NCBI RefSeq assembly: GCF_030247185.1
Contig: NC_080571.1
Span: forward strand, 254,917,771 to 254,981,770
DNA length: 64,000 nt
DNA from: Malaya genurostris
Lineage: Eukaryota > Arthropoda > Insecta > Diptera > Culicidae
Direction of reading: 5' to 3'
Below the pieces are notes generated by a model, which worked only from the letters and a program-made list of their open reading frames with translations, was not told where the DNA came from and ran no database searches. The position numbers were made by a program, and so were the translations under genes. Of this stretch, positions 1-11,986 are shown one piece after another. Numbering within the stretch: the first letter of the stretch is position 1; the number at the start of each line of letters is the position of its first letter.

Positions 1-550
1 GCGATGGCATGTGGGGAAGTTCTAACGAAATGATAATTATAAACCAACAGATATTGAAACGGTGGCGACAACGACGAGGACATGCTGGCGCGGGGGAGTG
101 TAACGATGTCGCAGTTAGATACGACACATTCACGCTAATTGCTGAAACATGCATACAAAAAAGTATCTGTTGTGGGGATCTCGGACACTGTGAGAAAGAT
201 TAACGAACAAATTATTCAAATATTATTTTAGAAATTTTTGCAAAGTTCCAATAAACTTCGCATTACTAAATGATTCGGTGAAATGACATGTTCGATGAAA
301 GAAAAAGCATGTTTAAAATTTGTTCGAGTGAAGAACGCTTTTGTGGATGTTTTCATAAAGTTATCGGCAAGCGGTGGTTTTAAAAGGCTCAAATCGCTGA
401 GTTAAAGTTTAAATATCTATGGTCTAAGATGGCTTCCTTGAGACTATCCAGAGGTAGCAGCGTATGGTGCTGTAGTGGAGTCGTTAAATATTCCTCCTAT
501 TTTGTTGGACATTAGATGTGAATTAAACCAATAGCCATCGAGTCACAGTC
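1..550. other. no recognisable gene
   Basis: AT-rich sequence. The short open frame near the start has no recognisable motif and no clear splice context. I see nothing to annotate here. Confidence 0.5.
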
Positions 551-576
551 TAGTTATCCCAGAAACAAGGAATCTA

Positions 577-762
577 CTTGCACTCGTGCTAGTATGACAT
601 AGAAAGTTTGAAGAAATAGAAGTAGATTCGATTCGAAACACAATGTTGTTGTTCCGCTATAATTGAAAATAACAAAAACAATATATACTCTATGCTTCGT
701 TTTCAATTCGTCCGTGCATAACAGTTTAACACATGGGCTAAAAAGTCCCGAGCCTAACAAAC
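577..762. repeat. dispersed repeat ending in a mariner-like terminal repeat
   Basis: About 150 bp (from the sequence after cgtgctagtatgac to the motif gtccgtgcataacagtt) is closely matched in the same orientation at 3429-3570. Here it is followed by a motif reading acacatgggctaaaaagtcc. At 3405-3430 the reverse complement of that motif lies on the other side of the repeat. The two copies together suggest a short element bounded by inverted repeats related to mariner ends. The left end of this copy is too decayed to place. Confidence 0.55.
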
Positions 763-764
763 AG

Positions 765-2580
765 GGCTTGTATTGTGAATCCTCAAACGAACGAAGCAAC
801 AAAAAATATCTGCTGTGAACACTTTGCTTGACATAGCTGAATGAGAGACCTATATTAGAGAGAAACTGGATGCGTGAGAGTATATGCTACTGAGCAGACC
901 AATTCCCCTTGCCAAGTAAACTGTCTGTGCTCTCAGTCTCAGTTAACACATGAACTGAGCAATCCATGACAATGTAATGAAATGAAGGGTTCGCTCTCGT
1001 TAGTATTGTACGAGAAAGAAGACCTTGCCTCACGGTGTGCTACAAGACGCGAAGCAAAGTCATATAGGCAATGTTTACGGTTTATTTTAAAAAAGTAGGT
1101 TTACAGAAATCATTTTTAACATAATGTTCGCATTCCAAGACCAAATTTGATCACATTTCAAACATATTTTAAACATTTTATAGCAGAAGTTTTGCATTTG
1201 AGCCCATTTTCAAAACGATCAATTTGTTTCTTGGCAGTTTACACTGTGTATATATCCGAGAAACACTAAAAGCAATGTTCTTTAAATTAATATTCATCGG
1301 AACTAAAAGTTATGAAACTAGTTTCCTCATAGGCATCTACAATGTTAGAACCATTCATCAAATGCTAACCTCATGAAGCATAGGTCTCAGCAAGCGGGCA
1401 TATTCATGAACTAATGAACGAACGAAGCAGCTCTCCTGGCTTGGGTTGCGCTGTGAATTCTACCTGACATACGAATGTGTGTGAATAGCACAGATGGTGA
1501 AATCCTTTCGTTCATATTCGTTGCTTCAATTTGCAAGCCCTGCTAACAAAGAAAACAAGATTTTTTCGTGAATACGACTTACTTTACTATGGGGTGCCTT
1601 TTCAAAATTAGCCATATGGAAGAATGGGCAGAACTTAACCGTAAATATCTCGATATGTATTAATGGCAGCAACATAATTCTTTCACTATGTCATCAAAAA
1701 TATGATCAGGAATTTATGATAATATTTTGAACAGTGTGACCACAAACAACTCAAAAATAAGGTTTTCTCAAAATTTGAAAACAACGCGGAAAACTCTTTA
1801 CTTTTGCTTGGGTTTTTCGCGCAAGGACGACGATTTTGAGGTAGTCAGGCACATATCTTCAACTGAACGTTATAAAAGGGGAACCGTGGTCGAAAATCGA
1901 TAATTTCTTCTTGTGCGTTGGATGGCAGCAGACGTCGGGGCGAGAAGACGCATTCAAACAGCGGCATCGGAGAGCGCACCTTCTGCGTGGTTAAAAACCT
2001 CAAACGCTCAGGTCGTAGTTCTCATTTGCTTTCTGGTCGTCAAGGCGAGAATACGTATTAAACCAGTTTCGCATCATTTGGCACTGCGAGCGGATGTCTT
2101 GCGGGTCGTACGCAAAGTTAGTTTCAACTCAAGAGCGATTGCATCGTGCAACAGAGCTTCTGGTCGTTTGCAATGGAGAGAAATAAATCGAAAAGTGGAC
2201 AACATTATATAAAATCAGCCGTTCTAATGGCTTTAAATGTTATCTGAAAACTACTTTCTTACTTCCTTGCAAATCGAAGGTAAAAATCATCAGTTTAGTG
2301 AAAATTTAAAATAATTTGGTTTGCTTCGTGCACCTTTTGCTGTGCCAAGACCGTTCGTGAAAAATGTTCCGAACTGTGCTAAATATCGTAGAGAATTCCA
2401 CAATTTGGTCCTTCTAGAAGGTAGAAATGAATCCTGTACAGCATCTTGATAGATTCTTTCAATTAAATATGCAAATCCGAAATAAGGTAATCGACGTCAA
2501 AAGTTTCATAATTCACACAATCGATCAGCTATCAATCCGAATTCGAAAGTATAATGAAATCGTGTCAGTTTTATTCGTAT
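765..2580. other. no recognisable gene
   Basis: AT-rich sequence with scattered short open frames, including one of 99 codons at 1913-2212. None shows a family motif, and no terminal repeats or microsatellites stand out. Confidence 0.4.
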
Positions 2581-2643
2581 TCTCGACATCCAGTTATGTC
2601 TCTGACATTACACACCCGTCCTTTTTTTGGTTCAAAATTAACT

Positions 2644-3253
2644 TTATTCATCAACGTAATCTCCATCAAGAGCAACGCAATCATTCCAGCGCCGCATTAA
2701 CATTGCCATACCTTTTTGTAGAACGATTTATCTTTTGCCTCAAAATAGATGACGATCGTTTTGATTCAGGAGTGAAGTGATGAATCCATGTTTCATGCAT
2801 TGTCACATATCGACGCAAAAATTCCGGTTTGTTACGTTTGAATGTGGTGAAACGCTGCTTAGAATCATCAACACGTTCTCGTTTTTGGTAAACAGTGAAC
2901 AAACGCGGCACCCACTTTGAACAGAGTCAAATGCTCATGCAATATAAAGCCAACACGTTCTTTTGACATCTTTATTATGTCAGCTAACTCAAGCAGCTTC
3001 ATTTTTTGTTAATTCAAAACGATTTTGTGGATTTTTTTGTTTTCTGGTGTTACCGCCTCATTTGAACGTCCACTGCGTTCTGCATCATCGGTGTCTCTAC
3101 GACCACGTTTGAAGTCAGCAAACCAACGTTTTATTGTTGTTTCTGATGGAGCGGAGTCTCCATCACACTTATCAAGCCATTGCTTTGCTTGAACGGTATT
3201 TTTCTCATCAAGAAACAGTGTAAAATTAAAACACGAAATTGTTTTTGATCCAT
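2644..3253 (-). pseudogene. mariner transposase relic, internally deleted
   Basis: Reading leftward from an ATG at 3253, the strand encodes mariner features. After a frameshift there is an N-terminal helix-turn-helix region with TIKRWFADFKRGRRDTDDAERSGR. Next comes a segment resembling the WVPRLLT linker, then the first catalytic motif, seen as RYVTMHETWIHH. Family members normally have TMDETW here, so the first catalytic Asp is replaced by His. After PESKRSS the frame jumps to the C-terminal end of the family (RRWNDCVALDGDYVDE, stop at 2644-2646), so the middle with the second and third catalytic residues is missing. A mariner-like terminal motif lies at about 3405-3430. The left end could not be placed. 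The copy is clearly non-functional. Confidence 0.85.
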
Positions 3254-3404
3254 TGTCCTGAAATTAACAAAAATAGCGTCACTCTTAGCACAATAACTCG
3301 CAAACTAATGAAAAGAATATCATGAAATTTTTACAGCTATCCTTTAGAAGTTAGTAATAACTGAAAAAAGTGACTGCAACAAAACTAGCGCCATCTATTT
3401 GTTT

Positions 3405-3600
3405 GGTCCGGGACTTTTCAACCCATGTGTTAGTATGATATAAAAAGTTTGAAGAAATAGAAGTGGATTCGATTCGGAACACAATGTTGTTATTCCGCTG
3501 CAATTGAAAATAATAAAAATGATATATATACTTCATGTTTCGTCTTCGACTCGTCCGTGCATAACAGTTCATGTTGAACTGTTATGTCAGTCAGTAGTTC
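3405..3600. repeat. mariner end plus dispersed repeat (partner of 577-762)
   Basis: The motif ggtccgggacttttcaaccc is followed by about 150 bp matching 577-730 and then by a small palindrome, cagttcatgttgaactg. The phrase tttcgtcttcgactcgtc within it recurs near 6901 and, with changes, at 59740 and 60003, so it belongs to a family spread through the window. Confidence 0.55.
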
Positions 3601-3899
3601 AACATAAATCGCTTAAGTGTGTGCTACATTCAAAACTCTTTTCAGTAAAAATAAGTCTATATTTTCAATCTTAGAACTTACCATGCAATTTCTTCCATAC
3701 TTTAGGACAAGCTATTCAATGCTGGAGCAATGAAGAAATCGTCTTGCTTTTGTCAATTGTCTGGAAAAATAATGGAAAACCTTTTTTAATCCACCTGGGA
3801 TGTAATAATACCTTCTTCTATTACTGTGAGGTTCTTTGAAATACAGTTCAATCAATCTGGAATAAAAACAAGAATACTTATTTGGCCAGCAACTAATAT

Positions 3900-4760
3900 A
3901 ACCAACAGGTTTAAACAGTTTTGAGCCAAATTTTAGAAGGCGCTTTACGCCTTCGGTAACGTCACTCTAAATAAAGGTTAAACATAAACACGTTTCACCA
4001 TATAATTCCGAAAACGGGGGTCGGATCCGGATAAAATTCAATAGTAGCCTATGGTACCATAAAACCTTTTTTATTTAAGCGAAATTTCGTGAAAATTGGT
4101 TCAGTCTTCTCTGAGATAATGAAGTATTTTACCCCTATTTCCGGTACAGGAAACTTTTGTAACCTTTGTCGAAGTCGGTTCGTTTGGCCAGCAAATGATA
4201 CAATCTACAAATTAAAACAGTTTTGAACACGCTTTTTGCATCATCGCTCGATAAAACATATAGAAAATTCCAACAAATTCCTCCCTGTAACTCTGGAAGT
4301 AGGACCCGGATAAAATTCTACGGTCTGTAGTCAATTCCGTTTTGAAATATACTATCACTGTTTCCGATACTTCCGTAACCGGGAACTGGGATCTGGTACA
4401 CACGAAATCAGTCAAGTAACTAAGAATAATCTGTCCTGTGCAATTGAAGAACTATACTGCTAGTTGAAAGTATTTTGATAGTTTTGTTAGCGAAACCATA
4501 CCTTTCATTTGAATTTGAATTTGCGAAAATCGGTCGAACGATCTTCGAGGAAATCGAGCGCACCTTTTCATATTTGCACACATTTTATCCAGGTCCTCCG
4601 GAACCAGAAGTCCGATCCGGATAAACTTCAACAGCAGGCAATAGCGGACTACAGAGCCCATTTCCTTCGAATTTTTTTTTTGCTTAAAATCGGCTTTGAT
4701 CGTCGGCTGTAGAGAAAATCGGTTAAAAATGATTAAACACTTTTAAGAAGCTCCTTTGTA
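3900..4760. repeat. dispersed CCGGATCCGA-type monomers, irregular
   Basis: Three degenerate copies of a phrase reading roughly gaaccggaagtcggatccgg followed by ataaaattcaatag start near 4012, 4290 and 4593. They alternate with phrases of the form gaaaatcggt. The same monomer family is seen at 7235-7640, 8790-9480, 30300-31080, 31270-31840, 46100-46465, 58650-58800, 59300-59620 and 60440-60985. Confidence 0.65.
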
Positions 4761-5108
4761 AAATTTGAACTAAGTCGGATACAAGTGATACCCGGCGATC
4801 AGAGTTTGAAAATTTTCAAAGTCGAAGTTTAAAATTTCTCAAGGGAGGTTTGAGGTGCATGAAATTTGGAATCTGAAATTTTGTTTAGTCCGAATTCTAT
4901 TTTACGAGACCGAGTTTGCATTTGAAAAAAAAAAATATTTATTTCTATCACCGGATCTCGTTGTTATCTGTTCCCTCGTGCACGCAGGAAAATTACGAAC
5001 AAAACGGTTAATTTTTCATCAATCCAATAAATAGTTGTTTTAAACGGAGAAATCGCAGTTATAACAAGATTTGCTTACTTTAAATTAGAATATGTATGCT
5101 ACAAACAA

Positions 5109-6255
5109 ATGTTCCTTAGGCTTTGGATGATCAGCTACAGGGCGCGTATCGCCGCTTGGCGGATGGAGGTAGAAGTCATATTACTCTTCTTGAAAATTGT
5201 AATGCTTTCTGTATCGATCACGGATAGGACTAATAGTGCTTTAAATAGACAACAGGTCATTAGGTGGTTTCAAGCATGCTTATGCCTGAAATTGGTCACC
5301 AATTTGGATTAACTTGATGCAGTTGGGGTGAATATTTCACATTCGTCCTGAACCTTTCCGATCCGGTTCGGTGCTTACACTGATGTTATGCACATTGCGA
5401 TGACGACGAAACTGATTCAGTTAGGTGTAAATACACTCTCGGATCGGGGATGGTTTGAATGTACTTAAATTTCTCCAATTTTGACACCTAACTGAAAGTG
5501 TGAGATGTGTGTTTCTGGAATAATATGGTTCACGTGGACCATTTCATCCAATAACACCTGGTTTCGTCTCTATGTCACATATGGGAGCCGCAAACAGCGT
5601 GAACAACATCTTCCAAAGTCTGCACACCTAGTAGTTTGATTGCATGTTAAATGTGGTTCTGTCTTAGATTGCGTCATTAGAATGCTTGGTTCTTTCTCTG
5701 ACGTTCGTTGCTTTCACGCAGTTCCACACTATTGCTCCACTCACTCATCTATCATCATTCATATCCTGCTGTGTGGATACACAAAAATACGAAAGCAGCA
5801 GATTAGAAAAGTTAGTGTTAGTATACCAATCATTCCGATATCATTTCTAGATAAAGTAATAATCGTATGTATATAAGAAAGCAGAGCCAAGACCGAAGTG
5901 GTTACAATACGAAATTCTTCGAAGTCGCATTAACGAAGACATTGAAAACACGAAAACAGTTGGTAGGAATACAAAATACCGATACGATGCAGACGCACGG
6001 ACCAATAATTGAATGGTTACCGGGTGAAGCACTTTTCTACCCAAGTGACAAATTCTCTGGTGGACTTGCAATAGAAAATACTCATATTTTTCGATGCAAA
6101 TTGGTTACCGTGAAGGAATCTGACGCTTGAGCTACATGCTGTAGGGTTTCCTCTTTCGTTACTAGTGTTCATTTGGGCACCATAGCCTAGTTCGTCCGGT
6201 ATGGACTTTGTAACCCCCACCCTCGGCCAGAGTAGCCCATAAAGGGATAAAAACA
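5109..6255 (+). mobile_element. retroposon-like element, copy A
   Basis: The 5' end (ttaggctttggatgatcagc) and the 3' end (ctcggccagagtagcccataaaggga) match the ends of a second copy at 15804-17641, and several internal blocks match too (for example around 5225-5545 and 5850-6245). The tail here is A-rich but mutated, and I found no flanking duplication. Up to 87 codons are open at 5867-6130, but copy B breaks this frame, so I do not call a protein. It could be an unrecognised non-autonomous retroposon or a retrocopy of a non-coding transcript. No diagnostic motif decides between them. Confidence 0.6.
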
Positions 6256-6654
6256 AAACCAGAACTAACTTCAACGGTTAAACCGATTTTCACAAATCAT
6301 TATTCAAATTAAAGCTATCAGTTCCTTAAAAGATAGTGTGCAGTTTCATCCAGATTCGACATCCGGTTCCGAAATTATAGGGCAATGAGTATCAACACAT
6401 TCAAACTGTCATACAAAATAATGCTAAAGCGGCACGTACCGGTACATGCTGGTACGGAAGAAGAAAACACCACCGCCTAGCACACAGCGTGATTTGTTCA
6501 ATTTGCCGTTACCGTGCAGGGTTGCCACATTGAAATCTATATTAACTACTGTTTACAAACTGAAAAAGGTGATTGTGGTATACCAAAGAAAGTTTTTGAT
6601 TTTATTCAAGTTTGAAAAAAAAAATCTTGACAGAATCTTCTAGTGATGTTTTTG

Positions 6655-6715
6655 AATATTTTAGTAATATGAGAAAGGCATCATTACAACACTAGGTGGA
6701 TTAAAAAAGGTTTTT
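6655..6715. repeat. fragment of a dispersed repeat end
   Basis: The phrase atatgagaaaggcatcattac plus ctaggtggattaaaa recurs near 9430-9480, 46420-46460 and 60945-60975, and more loosely at 31028-31075. It usually flanks the CCGGATCCGA-type monomers, so it is probably one end of the same dispersed element. Confidence 0.6.
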
Positions 6716-7234
6716 CCTTAGTTTTGCGGTTTTCAATATGATATTGTGATTTTTTTAAATTATGCTATTTTTTTATGCGCATAAACAAAAGAATTGAGTT
6801 TAGAATAATAAATGAAATTGAAAATTATTCGAAGGTATTTGGATACAACTAATCATTTTGTGTTAAACTCTATGACATAATTTGAAGCTATTCTCTTTGC
6901 GTTTCGTCTTCGACACTTATATGCATAGCAGCCCAAATAAAAGAGCTAGTGTAACGCAGTACTTCAATTTGAGCTTCCAACCTGAATTAACTGTTTCTGG
7001 TCCGGATGAAAAATCATGAAGTGCACCGTTCTCATGTGCAGCATTCTCAAACTTTTCCGTGAGTGGTTGACTATCGATCGGCAAGGCTACAGCAAGCATC
7101 GTAATGGATTTAAGAATCGGAAACTGTATATAAAAGGTGTTGGGAACGATTCGGAGGCGCCCAGGGTTTTCGAAATCTGATATCATCAAGAAATTCAATG
7201 CCACCCAGAGCAACGCCAGAAAACAATAATATGC

Positions 7235-7640
7235 ACTCACTTTTTTCGGAGATGGCTGAACCGATTTTCACAAACTAAGGTTCAAATGAAAGGTTTCATG
7301 GTCCTATAGCCTGCTATTGAATTTTATCCCGATCGGACTTCCGGAGATATAGGATGATATGCACCAAAAAATGAAAAAAAATATGCACTCACTTTTTTCA
7401 GAAATGGCTGAACCGATTTTCACAAACCTAGATTCAAATGAAAGGTCTAATGGTGCCATAACCTGCTATTGAATCATTTAGATCCGACTTCCGGTCCTGG
7501 AGTTACATGGTAATATATGAAAATTAGAGAAAAACCGATTTTCACAAACTAAGATTTAAATGAAAGGTCTTATAGTTTCCTAGAAATGTCTAGACCATTT
7601 TATTCGGATCCGACTTCCGGTTCTGGAACTAACGCGTGAT
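7235..7640. repeat. dispersed monomers, about 3 units
   Basis: Three degenerate units each contain aaccgattttcacaaac, then aaatgaaaggt, then tcggacttccgg or gatccgacttccgg. They start near 7259, 7408 and 7530, spaced about 120-150 bp. They are in the opposite orientation to the copies at 30.4-30.8 kb. Confidence 0.7.
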
Positions 7641-7732
7641 AAGTGAAACATTACTAATTTAATTTCTACTTTTCACGAGCGATGGTCAAAAACAGGTACA
7701 AATCCCATAAAACTGTCTGATAAATTCTTCTA

Positions 7733-8653
7733 CAGGGTGATTTTTTAAGAGCTTGAGAACTTTTTTAAACAATAAAACGCATAAAATTTGCAAAATCTCA
7801 TCGGTTCTTTATTTTAAACGTTAGATTGGTACATGACATTTACTTTTTGAAGATAATTTCATTTAAATGTTGACCGCGGCTGCGTCTTAGGTGGTCCATT
7901 CGGAAAGTCCAATTTTGGGCAACTTTTTCGAGCATTTCGGCCGGAATAGCCCGAATTCGGAAATGTTGTCTTCCAAAGCTGGAATAGTTACTGGCTTATT
8001 TCTGTAGACTTTAGACTTGACGTAGCCCCACAAAAAATAGTCTAAAGGCGTCAAATCGCATGATCTTGGTGGCCAACTTACCGGTCCATTTCTTGAGATG
8101 AATTGTTCTCCGAAGTTTTCCCTCAAAATGGCCATAGAATCGCGAGCTGTGTGGCATGTAGCGCCATCTTGTTGAAACCACATGTCAACCAAGTTCAGTT
8201 CTTCCATTTTTGGCAACAAAAAGTTTGTTAGCATCGAACGATAGCGATCGCCATTCACTGTAACGTTGCGTCCAACAGCATCTTTGAAAAAATACGGTCC
8301 AATGATTCCACCAGCGTACAAACCACACCAAACAGTGCATTTTTCGGGATGCATGGGCAGTTCTTGAACGGCTTCTGGTTGCTCTTCACTCCAAATGCGG
8401 CAATTTTGCTTATTTACGTAGCCATTCAACCAGAAATGAGCCTCATCGCTGAACAAAATTTGTCGATAAAAAAGCGGATTTTCCGAATGGACCACCTAAG
8501 ACGCAGCCGCGGTCAACATTTAAATGAAATTATCTTCAAAAAGTAAATGTCATGTACCAATCTAACGTTTAAAATAAAGAACCGATGAGATTTTGCAAAT
8601 TTTATGCGTTTTATTGTTTAAAAAAGTTCTCAAGCTCTTAAAAAATCACCCTG
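7733..8653 (-). mobile_element. DD41D mariner-superfamily transposon, fold-back derivative
   Basis: A 921 bp element is bounded by TA on both sides and by a 174 bp inverted repeat that appears perfect (7733-7906 and 8480-8653), beginning cagggtgattttttaagagc. The left arm carries the last codons of the transposase, and the right arm is an inverted copy of the same coding end. It therefore does not look like an original terminal repeat: the 5' part of the element, including the DNA-binding domain, has been replaced by an inverted copy of the 3' end. Identity of the arms suggests a recent event. It cannot make a complete transposase. Confidence 0.85.
7840..8479 (-). pseudogene. DD41D transposase catalytic domain, N-terminally truncated
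   Basis: The frame shows the DDE/D core of the IS630-Tc1-mariner superfamily. The first Asp is in LFSDEAHFWLNG, the second in MWFQQDGATCHTARD, and the third in SCDLTPLDYFLWGYVK. There are 41 residues between the second and third Asp, a spacing known from rosa/visitor-type elements. The three catalytic residues are intact. The N-terminal helix-turn-helix half is absent, and the frame runs into the inverted arm on its 5' side. Near the 3' end a one-base shift makes the frame stop early. In the other frame the expected C-terminal end continues to a TAA at 7840-7842. Subfamily placement rests on spacing alone. Confidence 0.8.
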
Positions 8654-8707
8654 TAGTTTGCAGAGCTTATTAGCTTGTGGGCATAAAAACTTAATTCGGC
8701 ACTACTG

Positions 8708-8726
8708 CCCCCCCCCCCCCCCCCCC
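8708..8726. repeat. poly(C) run of 19
   Basis: Uninterrupted C homopolymer. Its length in an assembly should be treated with caution. Confidence 0.9.
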
Positions 8727-8789
8727 TTTTTCTTGTTCCGAAAGCACCGAAACTGAGGGAAAAAAACTTCAAAAGAAAGAACTCACTTC

Positions 8790-9480
8790 GATTTCTCTGC
8801 GATGCTTGAACCGATTTTCAAAATCTTGATATGAATTGAAGCTCATATTATCTTCAAAGCTACTGTGAAAGTGAAAGTGTGAGTGTCAAAGTTTTCAAAC
8901 AGCCATATAAATTGAAAATATGTACAACACCGAAAGAAGAAGAACACACAAAACGAACGATGCGTGCTTTGTTCTATTTCGTACACGCTATGAAGCAACG
9001 GTTGCGGATGTCTGCCACTGCTGTGTGATATTGGTAAAAAACGGTGCTGCGGCTGATAAAATTTTCAGCTATTCTATGATAAGTGCGACCGAAAGACTAA
9101 ACGAATGTCAATGAATTCAAATTTATTTGAAAAAATATGCAATTTTCACAGCCGGTAGTACAGAAATACCGTGCCAGTTCTGGTTTCGGAAGAATTGGAA
9201 ATGGTGATTCAAAACTGGCCAAATCGATTTTTACAAACTTATTAAGTTCAAAGAAAAAGTCCTACAGTTTCAAACGGAATTCCTAAATTTCTCATGGATA
9301 CTACTTCCAGTTCCGGAGCTACAGGGTAAACAGGATTTGTAGAGTTTGTTAGATTAGGTCCGAATAAACTATTTTTTATTCAATGAATATTTCTCTTGGC
9401 GAATTTCACAGTAATATTTATGATGTTGTAAGTAATATGAGAAAGGCATCACTACACTACTAGGTGGATTAAAACAGGTT
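8790..9480. repeat. dispersed repeat fragments
   Basis: Degenerate monomers (aaccgattttcaaaatctt near 8810, cgatttttacaaacttat near 9225, ttccagttccggagctacag near 9307) end in the shared terminal phrase atgagaaaggcatcac plus ctaggtggattaaaac at 9430-9480. Confidence 0.55.
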
Positions 9481-9499
9481 TTGTCGATAAATTCACAAG

Positions 9500-11470
9500 T
9501 AAGCTTGTGATCTGGCAAGTTATTAGCAGCTGCGGATGAAAAACCCCCTGTTTTCGTAAGAAATAAATCTGTGGATTTCCAATATACCAACCGAAGTGCC
9601 TGAAAAGCGTATTATTACGAACCATAAAACTCACAATAGACCTGGCTTGGCAAGTTGTTAATACTGTGAATGTTTTCTCGATTTTGCTTTCAAAGTGCAA
9701 TAAATGACCCTAATTTTATGCATTCGGCTTTGTTAATTAAATAACATTGTTCCTAGAAAAATTGTTTTATTTTCCTTACGTTTTGATACTAATTGGCAAC
9801 AAATAGAATAAATAAATGAAATTGTCACTAAGAATTTGAAATAAATGATTGTAATTTCCCTGAAGTGAAATCGCTGATATTTCAAACTGAGAGCGCTAAA
9901 AGCCATGCTGAATACAGTTAAACTTGAAACATCGAAATATTGCTTCCACTCTATCAATTCAAACCGAACACTAATTTGACGTTAAACTCTCATCCAGTTC
10001 GTTCCGTGTAACCGAATTGTTGTGCTCTCTCCGATCCATCACATGGCATCATATAATCATTGTTGTCAGGGAAGTGCCATCCTCGGCCAGATCCAAGACA
10101 AGTGATACAGTTATTTTTCGCTACATGCTTGTTAAGAACGAAACATATAATTCATTGTCGTCGCTTGTCGCTTCTACCATTGTGGTACGAAACTTCGACA
10201 GCATCACACACACAGTCGCGAGTACCCGCAGGGCTACTTAACTGTTGGCCCCGCATTAAGTCGGCTCATTTTTATCAAACGAACATGGCATTGACTTATC
10301 AGAGAACAACATTCTTCGATCCTGTTCGGCTAAATCGCTTGAGTCATTCTTTTTGTTTTCGTATTCTAAAAGTTCAAGATAGAACCTTTTGGCGAATATT
10401 TAATGAAGCAACATTCAGTTTTCTTTAGAATGTCCTAACCATGTCATGTCTTCTTAGTTTTGAACTCGATTTTAAATTTCGCCCTGTCGTAAATTTTGCG
10501 AACGTCGTCATACATGCGATGATATCAGAGTTATTTAGCTCGGATGTTTCGTTAGAGATAACGGTGGGCAAGCTGTAAAATCAATATTTACTGAAAATAG
10601 TACCGATATGTTGTAAAATAACACAGATAAGAGTGATCGTTTGTGTTCTGGGTGTGACCTTTTGTAAAATGGGGTATTGCGATTTAAACATCGATAAGAC
10701 GCGTTGGATTATCGCAAATGGGTTCCAAACGAATCTGACAAGCACTGCGTTTCTTAGTAGAGCTGCCATGAATAAAAGGGATCAGCCATTGCTCGTGAAC
10801 TTTCACCGTCCAGTACAGAAAAAAAAACATTAGCTAACCAATTAATGGCCAATGGCAAATCGGTCCAGAAAATGGCTGTAATTGCTCACATTGCACAACA
10901 TCAATATTAATAATTGGCATCCACCTTGCCTCATCGGAACACTTTCTCGCCTTACTTCACACCATACGTAACGGCAATGGTAGTATGAGAGGGAGGTGGT
11001 AGTGGTGGTAGCAATAGTAGTAGTAGTAGGTGCGGAACAGTGGAGCAAAGGAGGTGAGTGGGCCGAACGCCGACCGATCGCGATCTGGTTTGTTGATCTG
11101 CTCGTGTGCGCCACTCCGTACCTGAGGCTGGGTCCTACTTAGTAGCGGTAATGCACAACACACCCTCAGGTAGGCGCAAATCTCCCCGTGCGTCGCTCCG
11201 CTGCGCTTTTGCCATTTCAACAACGCTTGGTTGGCTGAGGTCTTCTCCATATGGCGGGTGTGCCTTCTTCAGGTGTGTTTTAGACACTCTCGCAACAGCA
11301 CGCAGCATGACTTGGTAAATTGTGGTCCATCGGCTGTGCGTTGGCTGGCTGGTTGCTGCTTGAGTAGAAAACAGATTTGCTTGGACGCGAACGAGAGCTA
11401 GGATTACGTGTTTATTGCGGTGCGTGCTTTAGCACGGTTTCTTTTTCGTTAGCAGTATGCGCTTTCGACG
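9500..11470. other. no recognisable gene
   Basis: Mostly AT-rich. The stretch 10930-11470 is richer in GC and CpG and contains GTG/GTA triplet runs (11000-11030). It could be a conserved non-coding or promoter-like region of the host, but no start codon, splice pattern or protein motif supports a gene. Confidence 0.35.
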
Positions 11471-11476
11471 AAGATG

Positions 11477-11986
11477 ACACCTCGGTAAGGGTTGCCATCG
11501 TGATTGGGACTAATTCAGAAAACAAAAAGCTGGTTTCTAAAAAAAAAATGAGACACTTGTATTAATTGATGATCTAAAAAGGACAATTTGCTGATGATCA
11601 CAATGTTTACTTTAGTCTTACTTTTAAGAAGGGTCGAAATAAAATTTCCTCGAAATTTTTCAAATAACGTATCCAACAAAAATGCTTGGTCCGATTGATT
11701 TGGTGTCCGGCAATGTTTTACGTAACTCTTAGGAATAAATGGAAAAATTATATACTATAATAAAACAGTAGTACTTTGATTTTATATCGAAAATGTAAAT
11801 TCTTGAAACATTCTTTTTTAATTGTTTTTGACCTGATTTCATGAAAGCACACACAATTTCAAATACAGATTCTAATGGAGATTTTTCCAAAATATTTGAA
11901 GTTTTGTCTATTTTATATTTTTATTCAGGCCTAATTGCGTACAACCTTTACGTCACATTTCACGATGGCAACCCTTACCGAGGTGT
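11477..11986. repeat. 27 bp inverted repeat pair
   Basis: Positions 11477-11503 and 11960-11986 are perfect reverse complements (core cctcggtaagggttgccatc), separated by 456 bp. The right member lies at the 3' end of the ORF1 relic annotated next. The left member lies in otherwise unrelated sequence. Confidence 0.8.

Noticed and set aside
554..802. 82-codon minus-strand frame
   Set aside because: It lies in the dispersed repeat shared with 3429-3570, where the corresponding frame encodes an unrelated sequence.
10840..11320. GC-rich region with overlapping open frames on both strands
   Set aside because: No conserved motif is recognisable and the frames overlap each other. It may be regulatory or a 5' UTR, but I cannot support a gene.
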